This document shows, in pieces, positions 46,998-59,100 of a DNA stretch of 64,000 bases. How positions within the stretch are numbered: position 1 is the first letter of the stretch; every line of letters starts with the position of its first letter. This stretch comes from Ipomoea triloba (taxonomy: Eukaryota; Streptophyta; Magnoliopsida; Solanales; Convolvulaceae): positions 1,354,374 through 1,418,373 of the forward strand of contig NC_044920.1 of the NCBI RefSeq assembly GCF_003576645.1, given 5' to 3'. The translations under genes were made by a program, and so were the position numbers. The notes below the pieces were generated by a model that made no database searches, was not told the origin of the DNA, and saw only the letters and a list, made by a program, of their open reading frames with translations.

Positions 46998-47172
46998 ATG
47001 TTGCTCTTAGGGGCTGGTGAGAGCAAGGTACCCATCTCAGGAGCAAGATGCCCATCTCGGGAGCAAGGTGCCCGATCGTAAAGGTCCTCAGACCATGTTG
47101 CCCATAGGGGCAGATCCTTAGACCATGTTGCCCATAAGGGCAGATGGGAGCAAGGTGCCCATCTCAGGAGCA
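46947..47172. repeat. TA microsatellite followed by a GC-richer minisatellite
   Basis: (TA)n at 46947-46996 is followed by four copies of gagcaaggtgcccatctc and two of agaccatgttgcccata at 47005-47172. The composition contrasts with the surroundings. Confidence 0.7.
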
Positions 47173-47344
47173 ATGTTAAAATATTTGGTTTTACATTTTT
47201 TTCTCTCAATTTTAACACATATTTAACATAGATTTAACAGAATGACCAAAATTGGTACAAAATCAATAGTTAAGGGACCAACTTCGATCAAATTAAAGTC
47301 GATGACAAAAATTGGTAAAAGTCAATAGTCAAAGGATCATTTTT

Positions 47345-47527
47345 GGAATTAACTCAAAAAGTTATTATGAACAACTTTCTGAATTTTAGCATTTTGAAGC
47401 AATAAGTTGTTATAAAAAGCCAATTAATCAAACACTTAAATTAATTGTTTAACCAAATTAAACAACTAATAATTGTCAAATAAACTAACATTGACTGATA
47501 AGCTAACTATGTTACCAAACAAGGTCA
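47345..47527. mobile_element. 'gtttggtaaat' MITE, right half
   Basis: It contains gaacaactttctgaatttta, caattaatcaaacacttaaa, aaacaactaataattgtcaaata and ttaccaaacaagg, the right arm of the family. Confidence 0.5.
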
Positions 47528-47934
47528 TTTTATGTAAAATCAGTTTCAAAGTAGCAAAGATACAATATATTATATTCCAAAAAAAGATTTAAAAAGAAAA
47601 AGATTGATAAGTAAGAATCTCTCTTCATAGTATTGATGCAGTCCTGCAGATCATCAAATGGCTTTGCCAGTAGTGAGATGATTGAACTAGATTTTCCTAA
47701 TTGCTTTGAGTTTGTCATACAAACAAGACATGAATATGAAACACTAAAAAAGGACTACATAATGAAAAGAATGTCAGATCATACAACAAATAAAACTCCA
47801 ACAAGGTATGCAGGCATACAAGAAACATTTCCAATGAAAAAAGATTAAAACTAAAACTAAGTCATTAAGAAAGGGTACCTATTGAGCTCATCATGTAACA
47901 CAAATAAGTCACAAATGGCTCCTCAACTACACAG

Positions 47935-50377
47935 CTAAAATTTCCACCTATTGTCGCAGTTCACACAGGTGACGAAAGTCGTCATTGGTTCATCAGCACT
48001 GCGAGTCTGCAACTGGTAATAGGTGCATTCCTTCTTCCCACACTTCTTACACTTGAAAGCATTGGTGCTGGCCACACCCGGACCACCGCGCTCACTATTA
48101 AACAATGCCTTTTCCTTGATTTTCTCGTTTTGCTGTTGCCTTTCATCACTTGCCATGTCTTCAGGAGTCAATTCAGGAACAGATTGGGGTGAGAATTCAC
48201 CTAGCAGGACTTTGCGTCGGAAATCTGGGTTCTTTCCATCCTTGATATTGAACATTATTGATCTATACTTGAACTTCTGAGCACCTTTAGAACCGCCCCA
48301 TTTCTCATATAAAGCAGTCTCCACCTGAACAGCAATTCTATAAGGATCGCATGCATTTACATCAGCTTTTAGATCATCATCAACCTCATCAATAACTTTG
48401 CACAAAGCCTGTGCGATGAGTTCCCGGATCTTATCCCTATCTGCATCCTTGCAATAAATAAGGGCATTAAGCTTTGGTGGAGCAGGATTTGCACCAAAAG
48501 AACTTGGTTTTCCTGCATTAGTTGTCTTCTCAACCCTCACATGTGCACTGGCACTACTCTTTCCAGTCTTCACAACATCAACACTCTCAACCTTCTTCTC
48601 TGACATGGGTCGTTCTGATTTGATAACCTTCTCAGATTTTGCTGAAGCAGAATGATGTGTCCTCTCAACCTTTTCAGAGTCTGTTTTTGAAACTTTCTCT
48701 ACCTTAGTGGAGGAGTTCGATCTCTGATATCTCTTAGCTTCATCAGGACTAGCAATAGCAGGTTCAGCCTTTTCAGATTTCTCATTTCCACCACTCTTAT
48801 TTTTCATCGTCTCTCTTACAATTATTTGCTTCCATATCTCAACTATATCAGAAGCTAAAGTCTTGATCTTTTCCCTTGGATGTTTTGTTAGCTTCCTAAG
48901 ACTTTTCCCAACCTGAAACACATTTCAAGTCAACTACAGATGAAAGTCATAAGCTAATAGTACTTACTATGTATTGGTTTCCTAATGTACAAACCAACTG
49001 GACAGTAAACACCAAACATGAAGTATCCATTGCAGCTAATTGAAGAAAATTGTGCAATAACTAATAATCAGAATGTTTTTTAAAAGGAGGAAAAAATGAA
49101 TACATAGGAGCCAGAACAAGAGAAAAAAATTGCACCACGTGCATATGCTTATTTGACTGAAATCTCAACATTTAGTTACACAACTCAAGTAATGAGGAAA
49201 AGGTAAATAAAAACTCTGTAAAATGCATTGCAGGAAACCTTGACACTTAGTATCTTGCATAACGAAGCCAAGATATTCTAACATCATAACAAGCAATGAT
49301 CTTGCCTTCAATAACTGTTGAACGTTTTAACCAGTACTATAGCACTTTAATGAAATTCTTTGTTTAATGCCTAACCAATTAATTAAGGGCATATAAGCAT
49401 ATTCACAAATTACATTAACTTTTCATACACTTTGACAAAGATTAATACCATACAATATAATACAGATGATTGCATTGATTAAAGCAAAATGAAAAACATG
49501 TCACAGAATAGTCTAGCATCAAGATGGACCGAAAACTTATGTCAAAGCAATGAAGAAGAGAAGTCATGCTGACAATAATGACATGATGGCACAGGCTAAG
49601 TGCCAAAAGCTGAAGCCAGTAAGCCACTGCCATAATAATTTTGTTAAGAAAGATTGAGAAGAATTTGTTGAATTACTTCCTTGTCTCAATGGAGAGACAA
49701 TAGGCATATATATACAGACTCAAAAGACACAATCCTACAAACACAACTTTTGTGTTTCAACAAATTTCTCCCCTTTTCTTGAAGTGCTCAAAAAGTGTTA
49801 AATGTTCCTAAACTATAGGCATGAGGTACTAGGTAGGCCCTAGGTGCAGATAGTTGCTCTGCATTGGGCATGTGATCAGAGCGATTGCAAATTCCATAAA
49901 CATCAAGTTCTTGAACTTCTCCTCCCTTGAAATGGGGATATGAGAGAGAGCACAGAGCTAATTCTCAAAAATGAAACATTGAGAATGTCGTTACATATAA
50001 TTCAATTCTGGTGCCTTTTCCCCTAATAGACAAGGAATTTAATAAACAAATTTTTAAAACTACACTTGTAGTATTTAACAAATTCCCTCCTTAGTATAAT
50101 ACGATGTATATGTACACAAATTTCATCACATAAGTATATCACCCTCTACATATATCATCCTTTATTTAGTATATCTAATGAATCAAAAATACAGGCAAAG
50201 AGTGGTAAAATATGTCCTTACCTGGGAGGAGACAAGTATGTTATAGTTCACAGGGAACTTTTTCAACTGCTTCAAAGCATCAAGGCACCTCTCTTCTTCC
50301 GCTTCTGCTCCGTCACCGGCAGCCGCATCGGCCGCCTTTTTCACCACCTCGTACAGCTCAACCAGTTCTTTTTCCAT
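47935..50377 (-). CDS. TFIIS: Transcription elongation factor TFIIS
   Basis: Exons 50377-50222 and 48912-47935 join in phase 0 (CAG|GTAAGG ... TTTCAG|GTT) across a 1309-bp intron, giving 377 residues, the size of plant TFIIS. The N-terminal helical domain spans exons 1-2 (ALKQLKKFPVNYNILVSSQ|VGKSLRKLTKHP). A Lys/Ser/Glu-rich linker follows. The central Pol II-binding domain runs from about residue 200 to 315 (RDKIRELIAQAL, FKYRSIMFNIKD, LTPEDMASDERQ). The C-terminal zinc ribbon has Cys340, 343, 368 and 371, with the RSADEP loop (356-361) whose acidic pair stimulates transcript cleavage by stalled RNA polymerase II. It acts in the nucleus. All domains are intact and the gene looks functional. 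Confidence 0.95.
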
Positions 50378-51308
50378 TATTTCCTACAGTCTTTCCCCTC
50401 CTAAAACACAAATTAAACCCAAAAATCACGAAAAATCAAACCTTTTCACCAAAAACAAAATCTTCCAGAGGAATTACGCACACCCCGCTAAAATCCGACT
50501 GGAATTTACACATTATACGTGCGAAATCAAGAAAAACAACAAAAAATCAATAAACAAAATCGTTTAGACCGTGCGATGAAATTTCAACTGGAATTCACAC
50601 ATTATACATCGCACAAACACGTAAATACGTAGATATAGACTTAGAACTACAAGTGCAGAAACGAAATCAAACCTGAATTCTTGAGATCGAATGCGAATTG
50701 GCGCGGCGCATAGAGCATGAGCAGCAACGGCGCCCCGTGCTACCGATCGAACCCTAGCTTCCGATAAGAGCTTAATCTTTCTGTTTACAACTGAGACTGA
50801 GGCCGTGAGGCGGGGAGGAGTTAAAAGAGTCTGTTATGACACGTGTGTTGCGATCTGACGGCGCAAGATGACTAATGGATTTCGTGATCGGACGGGCAGA
50901 ATTCCTTGTCCGTGTGGGATGGGGAATGCCAATCACACTGGGAAATGGTTTTCAAATCGAGGGTTCTAGATAAATTTTGTTTTATAGGAATTTTCAAATA
51001 TTTAATTGTTTAAGGTAAAAATAAAAAATAAAAAATCAGGTGATGTTTTTAGAAATTGCCAAATATTGAAATCTATTATTTATGTTCTATTCATTCAATC
51101 ACCTCTTTTTTGTACATATAATTTTTGCTAATGTAAATAAAGTTAAAAAGAAAAATTTTATCATTTTAACACAATAACATCAAACATAACTACAAGGATA
51201 ATGTTATTTTTTCTTTCTAATTTTTCTTTCTAATGTTCACCTCTTGATGTGAAAATACAATTCTTTTTTTTATTAATTATTGTGAATTGACCGACCTCTT
51301 CCAATGTT

Positions 51309-51342
<34 letters not shown>

Positions 51343-51629
51343 CAAAATTAGAAAAGAAAACAAATCAAGCATTACCAATTAAAAGTGTGAAAATTTGAAT
51401 TTATCATAACGAAAATGTATATATTCTTTCACCGTGTCAAGGTTAGTAATAATATTAGAATATATTGAACATGGTATCAGTGTCTTATTTAGTTCTACGG
51501 AGTGTTGTTGGCACTAAAGGCTTCCTCAATAGTGGATTATTCATGGTTTTTGAGAAAAATCTTGCTAACACGGAAAAGAGAGGGGGAAGTGAGAGAGAAG
51601 CCAAGGTCTTCTTGCAAAAATGAGATTTT
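50378..51629. promoter_or_regulatory. TFIIS leader and upstream region
   Basis: Leader-like sequence extends from 50378 to about 50790 (gcgcggcgcatagagcatga near 50700), and a short GC-richer stretch to 50950 probably holds the promoter. Beyond that it is AT-rich with a TA run at 51310-51340 and no gene. Confidence 0.4.
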
Positions 51630-52015
51630 CGGCATATTGTGGAACCTAGCTGAGTAGAAGGAAAAGTGACACAATCATGCGTGATTTACAATCCGTACCC
51701 AGCTGAGTGGGAGGAAAAGTGTCACAGTCACACATGATTAACAATCCGTACCCAACAGAGTGGGAGGAAAAGCGCCACAGTCACGTATTAATACAGTCAC
51801 CCCCAGCTCGGAACGTGCACAACACTTGCCCGATGGGCGCAATTTGTTACATTTTCTTTTTTCTTTTTTTTTAATATATATAAAACAAATTTGTTTTTTC
51901 CCCTCATTACTCCATGCCCTAAGTGAGGATTAAATCTATATCCTCTATATTGTAGACCAGGTTCACGTGAGGATTAAATCTATATCCTCTATATTGTAGA
52001 CCAGGTTCACCGTGA
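51630..52015. repeat. Roughly 62-bp tandem repeat (three units) and a 44-bp tandem duplication
   Basis: gctgagtgggaggaaaagtg ... caatccgtaccca repeats three times at 51645-51800. Separately, gtgaggattaaatctatatc at 51923 recurs at 51967 (44-bp step). Confidence 0.7.
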
Positions 52016-53089
52016 GCTTACAAGTACATGATATACCAATTGATAATTAATGACCCAGAAATATTTTGGAGATTTAAAGGTTCTATAAAGGCCAAAAACA
52101 CCAAATTTGATGTTCATTTTTTTCAAGCACCGAATCTCTTGATCATCATCATCAGTCTTAAGATGCTATACAATTTTAAATAGATACCAAAAACAAGGAT
52201 TCTAGGAATGCTGAACCTGTTATCCATTTTGCATATTCAATACACAGGCAGACTGGCATAAAACACAAGGAAATTGGCAATGGATCTCACCAAACTGCTG
52301 CATTTATGTCAGTAGACTCAAAAAAGGAGACACAAAAGAAGTTGAACACTTGAGAGCTTTTTGGGATTCTTTCCTTAAACATTCCAAACAAGTATCATCC
52401 CCTTGCCCTCAAATCCCAACTCATAAGATTCCTGATACACACATATCGACATCTTTGCCCTAACCAAAACTCCTGCCACAGCCACTACCATCAAATCCTA
52501 TACCACTCGATCATCATCATCAGTCTTAAGATACCATACAATGTCGTAAAGGCTTAGTAGCAAAAGGGTTAAAGCACGTAGCATGATCAAGAAAACTATT
52601 CTGGCAGATGGTGAAAGCTCCAACAAGATTCATAAACAAGCTAAAATGGACATGGGTACACTGCAAGTTACACAATATTCTTCCCTTTTCCCATCTCAAT
52701 CTATCAATCATGTAAAGCTAAACTAGACTTTGTTCCATAACAAATAGTAGGATTTGATACTCCACAAGCCACATATTGTATGGGGTGAAAGGAGTTCATA
52801 ACAAGGTTAATGATAAACATTCAAGACCATGAGGAAGGATGATGCATGAAGGGGTATAATGATGGAACCCGTACTTAAAGTAAAGAGGTAAAAAAGAAGA
52901 ATGAAATCCAATTATTTGAAGAATCAATATCCCAAAAGTTAACTGAGGTAACAACAAAACCTTATCATTGTACTAACAAGAACAACAGAATGAAAATGTA
53001 CGGAGTATTATTCAACTCATTCCTGCTCAGAGTTTGCTACTTTGCAGCAGCAACAACACCAAAAAGCTCCCAAATTGTTGAAAATGCTA
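52016..53089. other. 3' flank of QCR10, no other gene seen
   Basis: No supported exon. Two related cgatcatcatcatcagtcttaag words occur at 52140 and 52507. Confidence 0.4.
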
Positions 53090-54022
53090 TCACTTTGCTT
53101 CTTGCTCTTTCTCAAAAAACGTCTTCCTTATCCAGTCAAATGGCTGCATATAATGGCCACAAGAAAGAAAATTGGAGTCAGATGTTTATTACATAGAGAA
53201 TTGGAAATCACATCATCCAAACGAAAACACACAAAACCAAAGTCACTTGAGCAAGGAAGTTAATCATGCAAATGGTCACCATCATAATCAATGCTCCATA
53301 AGATTTACACTTTAACAATCAAACAAATGGTCACCATCATAATCAATGCTCCAAAAGATTTGCACTTTAACAATCAAACCACACATCATAGTCACTGTGG
53401 AGATCGAGATATACATATAACAGCCAAAAGATCTCTACAAAATAACTGGACAGAAAGGAAAATGAATTCCTGGTCTCACAAGGGTACAAAAAGGTCCTGT
53501 TTTTATTAATTATCAAAATTTCTATCCTACTAACCACAATATTCTATAATCATACTACAAAAGTGCCACCATAAGTCTTTTTAAAACCAATTGGAGAACA
53601 GTCAAAATACCAAACAGATATCCAAAAAATGCAACGAATCAAAACTCAAAGTAAAAAACCTCAATGTTATTGACTTCAATACATAATAATCAAGGATCAA
53701 TCGGATCATTCCGAGACAAAATTTGATGCATTTGGCATCTCCATTATTCAGCTGAAGCAAAAATTATAGGATCTACTAAATATGCAAAATCCGTAATAAT
53801 TGAAAGGAGTAATCAAAATAAAATAAAATAAAATGAACATCAAGTAGGGGATATATCACATATGCAGATCCGATAATCGAGAAGCGGAGATAGATGATTA
53901 AGAACCTGGACAATCCAGATGGCGGTGGCGCCGGCAGCGACGCCCCAGGCGGCGGCGGCCTGGAAATCGGTGGATTGCGGACGGAGGGCAGGGCGGATGA
54001 ACTTGAAGAGTCCGGTTGTCAT
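53090..54022 (-). CDS. QCR10: Cytochrome b-c1 complex subunit 10 (6.7-kDa protein), QCR10
   Basis: Exon 1, 54022-53906, encodes MTTGLFKFIRPALRPQSTDF and continues through residue 39. The donor is CAG|GTTCTT. Exon 2, only 54 bp at 53143-53090 after ATGCAG, encodes PFDWIRKTFFEKEQEAK and a stop. The spliced product has 56 residues, the length of plant QCR10. It has one hydrophobic segment (residues about 21-39, AAAAWGVAAGATAIWIVQ), as expected for this small inner-membrane subunit of mitochondrial complex III. The second exon is too short for ordinary ORF detection and was found by searching for the PFDW tail. The intron is 762 bp. A 55-bp tandem duplication lies downstream of the opposite side, at 53271-53380, inside the intron. 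Confidence 0.9.
53271..53380. repeat. 55-bp tandem duplication in the QCR10 intron
   Basis: aatggtcaccatcataatca followed by atgctcc(a)aagattt recurs at 53326 with a few substitutions, so it is an aged duplication. Confidence 0.75.
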
Positions 54023-55640
54023 CTTCTTCGTCGTCGTTGAACAAACACGGTCAACTATACAACCCTAGCTTTTGAATTTCTTCCTTTTCTGCGCAGCCTG
54101 AAACGAAATCACTGAAAATGATGGAGTCCCAGAAATCGTTGAGAAAGCACCGAATTCCTTCGAATATCAATCCGAATATTTTGTTACCTTGACCCGAAGG
54201 CCCAATAACTTACTTACGTTGTGTGTCGGCCCATATTTCTTGGTCAAGGTAAATTATCAATTGTTATATCATCGATCAGGTCCATTTTAGATTATAGATT
54301 ATGTTTTAAAATTACATTCAAATTATTTATATGTCATTAACATAAAATTAAATAATTACACCAAGCAAAATAAATAAAGGACAACAAGCTTGCAACACAC
54401 CCTGAAATAAAGGACAATTGCAAGCTTGCAACGCACTCTGAAATTAAAATTAAAAAAATCATAATCATAAATAATTTTTTACACCTCATCTTGCAAGTGA
54501 GAAAATTTTAGGGCTGAGACAACTTTAGAACAACCTCAGCATTTAAAGATTTTTTGTGAATTTTGCAGTGACACGTAGGAAAGAGAGGGGAGAGGAAAGA
54601 AGAAGAAAAAAAAAAAGAAAAAACAAATCTGACAACAAAAATACTCCACCGCAAAACACGCAAATGATAAGACAATTTTTTACCAATTTTGCATTCAACG
54701 GGTTCCACAAAAATGTGATACTTACAAGAGAAAAAACTACCCCAACCTCACACAAGTGCAAAAACATCATCCTAATTTTGAATAAAAACCTCCCAAAAAC
54801 CTCTTTTGGAAATGCCTAATAAGGATTTAGACCAAATATGGGTCTCATATTTGACTACGTATCTAGCATGTTTCCCTATCTTGTTTGTATAGAGACTTGT
54901 AGATTTTGTTTAACCTATATATATATCAACATCATGTGATTTGAATGAAAGTTTAATTTCTTTGAGTAAGATTTTATATTTGAACCTTTTAAATATAGTA
55001 ACACGTATATAAAAAGATCATTAAATTGAGTTTGATAAAATTTTAGTTTTAATTTGAATCATTTATACTAAAAAGTATATTATGTTTAACACAACCTATA
55101 TTAGGCATAATATAAGAATAAAGTATAACAAGCAAGAATAGAGCTACTGTTTTTGTTGGTGAGTATCTCCTCACAAAGTACTCGAAGTTTGCAAGTGACT
55201 AAGAACCTCCCTTCCTTATTCATAAGATTTCAAGTGAGGATAGAGCAAGTGTCTTTTGTAAATGTTGTGTTCATGTGATAAATGATTAAGTAATTTTTTG
55301 CAAGAGTCTCCCTTATTGAATTTTTAAAAAATATATATATATAATAAAACAAAGAAATCAAATATAAACACAACCATATAGTAATATAATAATAAAATCA
55401 TATCATATGTAAATAGATTGAACTTAATATATATGAGTACAAAGATACACAATGAAGTAACAAAATATTGAAACTCTAATTATACAACAAGATTAGAAGT
55501 CAAAGAAAAACCCTAATTAAAATGCAACTCCAACATAGCTTGTTTCAAAGAGTTATGTAAAATGATTTCGAGAATATTTTTTTCCCTAGTTAGGATATCA
55601 TCATGTTCATATATAATTAAAAATTAATAATATGAATTAA
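54023..55640. other. QCR10 upstream region and intergenic
   Basis: The leader and promoter of QCR10 are expected at 54023-54200. The rest is AT-rich with no supported gene. The short frames at 54508-54819 lie on both strands over one another and have no domain. Confidence 0.45.
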
Positions 55641-56162
55641 AGGAAAATTAATATTTTCAATCCTTAAGTTATGTGCGTGTTAGAATCAGTCTCTAAGTTA
55701 TTGAAATTGTAAAATTAGTTTCTCAATATTCATTCAAGTGGTGTTTGTAAAGTTGTCAACTGATTAATAGAAAAAAAGTATGAACTTTAATTTAGCAAGG
55801 TCTTTTTAGTCATTTTAATTTCCTCATACAAAATGTAGGTTTTGACCGACTCATATCATTTTCAACTAAAAAAGCGTGAGAATTAATCCAAAAAGTGAGT
55901 CAACCAAAGTATTTTGGACTAATTCTCTTGCTTTTTTAGTTGAAAATAAAGTAAGTCGATCAAAAACATTTTATAGGACATAAAAGATGACCAAAAAGAC
56001 GTTACAAATTTATAGTTCATGCCATTTCTCTATTAATCAACTTAGCAAATTTTGTCGGTTCAAACTAAAAGTGCCACTTGAATAAAAATGGAAAGACTAA
56101 TTTTACACCCCCGATAACTTAGAGACTCAATATAACTTAAGGTCAAATATGACATTTCCCCT
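55640..56162. mobile_element. Fold-back MITE abutting the WRKY stop codon
   Basis: The left arm (ttaagttatgtgcgtg, cagtctctaagttat, aaaattagtttctc, tattcattcaagtgg) is matched in inverse at the right (ccacttgaataaaaatgg, gactaattttacac, ataacttagagactc, ataacttaagg). A second inner pair occurs around tttagttgaaaa. The right end lies about ten bases from the WRKY stop, so the WRKY 3' UTR is probably MITE sequence. Confidence 0.6.
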
Positions 56163-56170
56163 TAATTAAA

Positions 56171-59100
56171 TTAGTTTTTTTCTCCGGAAATATCCCCTTT
56201 TTGGTCCGTGGAAGGGAATATTAAATCCATGCTGTTATTGCTACTACTGCCGGAGTAATTGAACATGACGTCAACCAAGTCCACCACCGGCCCGCCGTAG
56301 TCGCCGCCGACAACATCCCTATCATACCTCGCCGTGGAGGGCCCGGCGGTGCCGCTGCCGGCTGCCACGGGCAAGTTGCTAGTGCTAGAAACCGAGACGG
56401 CGTGGCCGCCACCGAAAGGGCCGCCGGAACTCGTGCCTGCAGCGTCCCCGGCCGCCGCCGGCTTGATGTCCATGGTGAGCCAGCTGCCGGTCACTGCTCC
56501 GCCGCTCGACGTCGTCAGCGGTGGCTGCGGGGGCGGCGGCGCCGACGAGGGAGCGGTGGCGGACATGTGACAGATGTGATTAGATCGGTAGGTTACTTGG
56601 AACATGAAAGGATTGTCGTCCAAACGTTGGACTTGCTTCTTCGCCGGACAACTATACAGTTTTTGATGAGTGCATCTATAGTATGCCCTGTACAATAATT
56701 AACATACAATTAATTAAACCTATGATTTATATTTAATAAATATAATTAATAACAATATAAATATATTTAAGTTGGTCAGACCATTGACTTCACAATCACA
56801 AGGTTACAAATCCACTCTCAATGAAAGCGGCCTATCAGCCTTATTGATTTGAATCGGTCAGCTATGAGCAACTTAGACTGGTTTACCTCGATCCTTTATC
56901 GATTAAGATCACAAGATGAAATTTACTTCGTACACACACTTGGATATCGGTTATGAGTTTAACTCAAAAAATAAATATAATTAAGAATTTTATTTTCTTA
57001 GTCAACATATCAACTTTTAAGTCAAAGGTCTTCTATTCCGTGGAAACTGTTCTCATTTTTTATTTTTTTCCTTCAAATATATGAAATTAATTACCAAGAC
57101 TTGGTCATTCCAATTGTGATGTAAACATAATAAAATATATAAATAAATAAATTAAATTCAGTCAGAAAGGTTTTGAGTTCAAGCCGTAATTATGAACATA
57201 TACTGATACTTCATCAATAGATGATGGTTGCTAAAAATTTACAATATTTATAAAATTAATCTCTTTTTAATTAAAACTCTCAACCTAGATGAGCTCATAT
57301 AGACGAGTGAGATTTATCCATACTTTTTGCAGAAGGATACTATTTTCATTTGATCATCAATAAATACACACACATATATATAGACTAATATTCAAGTGCA
57401 TCCACATATTTTCGTGAGTCCCGTGAGACCATTCGTAAATGCACACAGAATTGCTTGTGTACATTCATGCTAGGCGAATTGCACACAATTTAGTATATGT
57501 GTATTCGTGTAGTAGCTTGTGTTTACAAATTAAAGGATCTCACGAAACTCACGAGAAGAGGCAGTCTTATTTGATTATTAAGGATATATATATACAAACA
57601 CTCGGAGTATATAAAAGGCTGATCGAAGCCCTACTTTAAAAGTAAAGTCATTTTTTAAATTTTATTGTCCCTTTATTTATTGTAAACTTTATTAATATAT
57701 ATCTTTTAAAACTATTATATATGTAGCACTATACGACATTATAAAATTTCCGAGACAACTGTAAATAGGAATTCAAAACATTAATGATATGATTAATTAA
57801 GATTAAGAATGTAGTTAATTACCTGGGGAATCTTGAGCCTAGGATCTCTTTCTGCCCATATTTTCTCCAAGTATAGCCATCCTCAGGTGGAATATCAACA
57901 TTTCCCATCTGAGGAGCTGGTACTATCTTCGTATGTCTGTGTATTTCACCCCTCCTACTATTTAAGAAAAAAAAAATTAATACATCAATTGCGTCATATC
58001 AAAACTTATCATTATGCTAAAAGTTATACTTGCCTAGCAGTCAACGTTATGTTTTGGATGGTGATATGATGCTGACTTGACTTTTCAAACCTCCACCGAC
58101 CCAATATGTCTATTACTAATTTCTTGATAAGTTATCGATATTTGTATATTCAGTACCACTACAAATTAAAGTCATAAAGTGCATGTATACTCCAAAAGAT
58201 GTTCATTAAAAAAAAAAAAGTGTCAAAGATTGATTCAGTCATTCAGTATGAGATCAGGTCTTTGGTTTTGAATGAAAATAAACGCCTCATATAAAACATG
58301 TGAAAATAGTTATAGGTCGAAATTTCTTTGAACCAAAAGATGTTTCAGTGAATAATTAACGTTGTTGTCATCAATTTAAGATTACTTAGATGATTATAAG
58401 GTCTGTAATAAGTGGGTAGTCACCATCAAGGTGTTGTGAATTTTGGGGCAACTTTTAATTTAATTTTCTAGATTTTATGGAAACTTAAGTCTTTAAATTC
58501 TCCTCAGGAAAGTCGAGGGAAAATAATGTAATGAGAATCTGAATGGAAAGTGCAAGCCTACCAAACATACATACATAGAAGTCATCTAAAGAATTTTGGT
58601 TTAGTATATGTGATCATTTCATTCTATAATGAAGAATAATTATTTATAGTTATTTTGTTCTATAATGAAGCTAGTTGTTGGTAAGTTATAAAATAACGTT
58701 AAGCAGTGATAAAATTAAGCAGAAGCAACTAACAGGGTAACTCTAATCATGCTGGTGAATTAATTGACTTGATAATCATAAGGTTCTAAGTTCATCACCT
58801 ACTTAAGGAGCGACCTTTTGGCTTCCATGGTTTGAGTCAGTTAGTCAACTATAAGCAATCTAGGTTGGTTTACCTCCAAAATGTAGTTTGGGCCGGCTAG
58901 TCAGTTATGTATAACCTAGAATGTGGTTTACCTACAGAATGTGGTTTGAGCCACCTGGTCAATTATGATCAACTTAAGCTGGTTTATCTCTATAACATGG
59001 TTTGAGCTAGCTGATCAACTATAAACAACCTAAACTAGTTTATTATCTGCATAACGTATCTTGGGGTAGCGATGATTCCAGAAAACCCCATGGCCATTAT

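Noticed and set aside
54508..54819. Overlapping frames on both strands upstream of QCR10
   Set aside because: No domain, no splice context, and biased composition from A/T-rich sequence.
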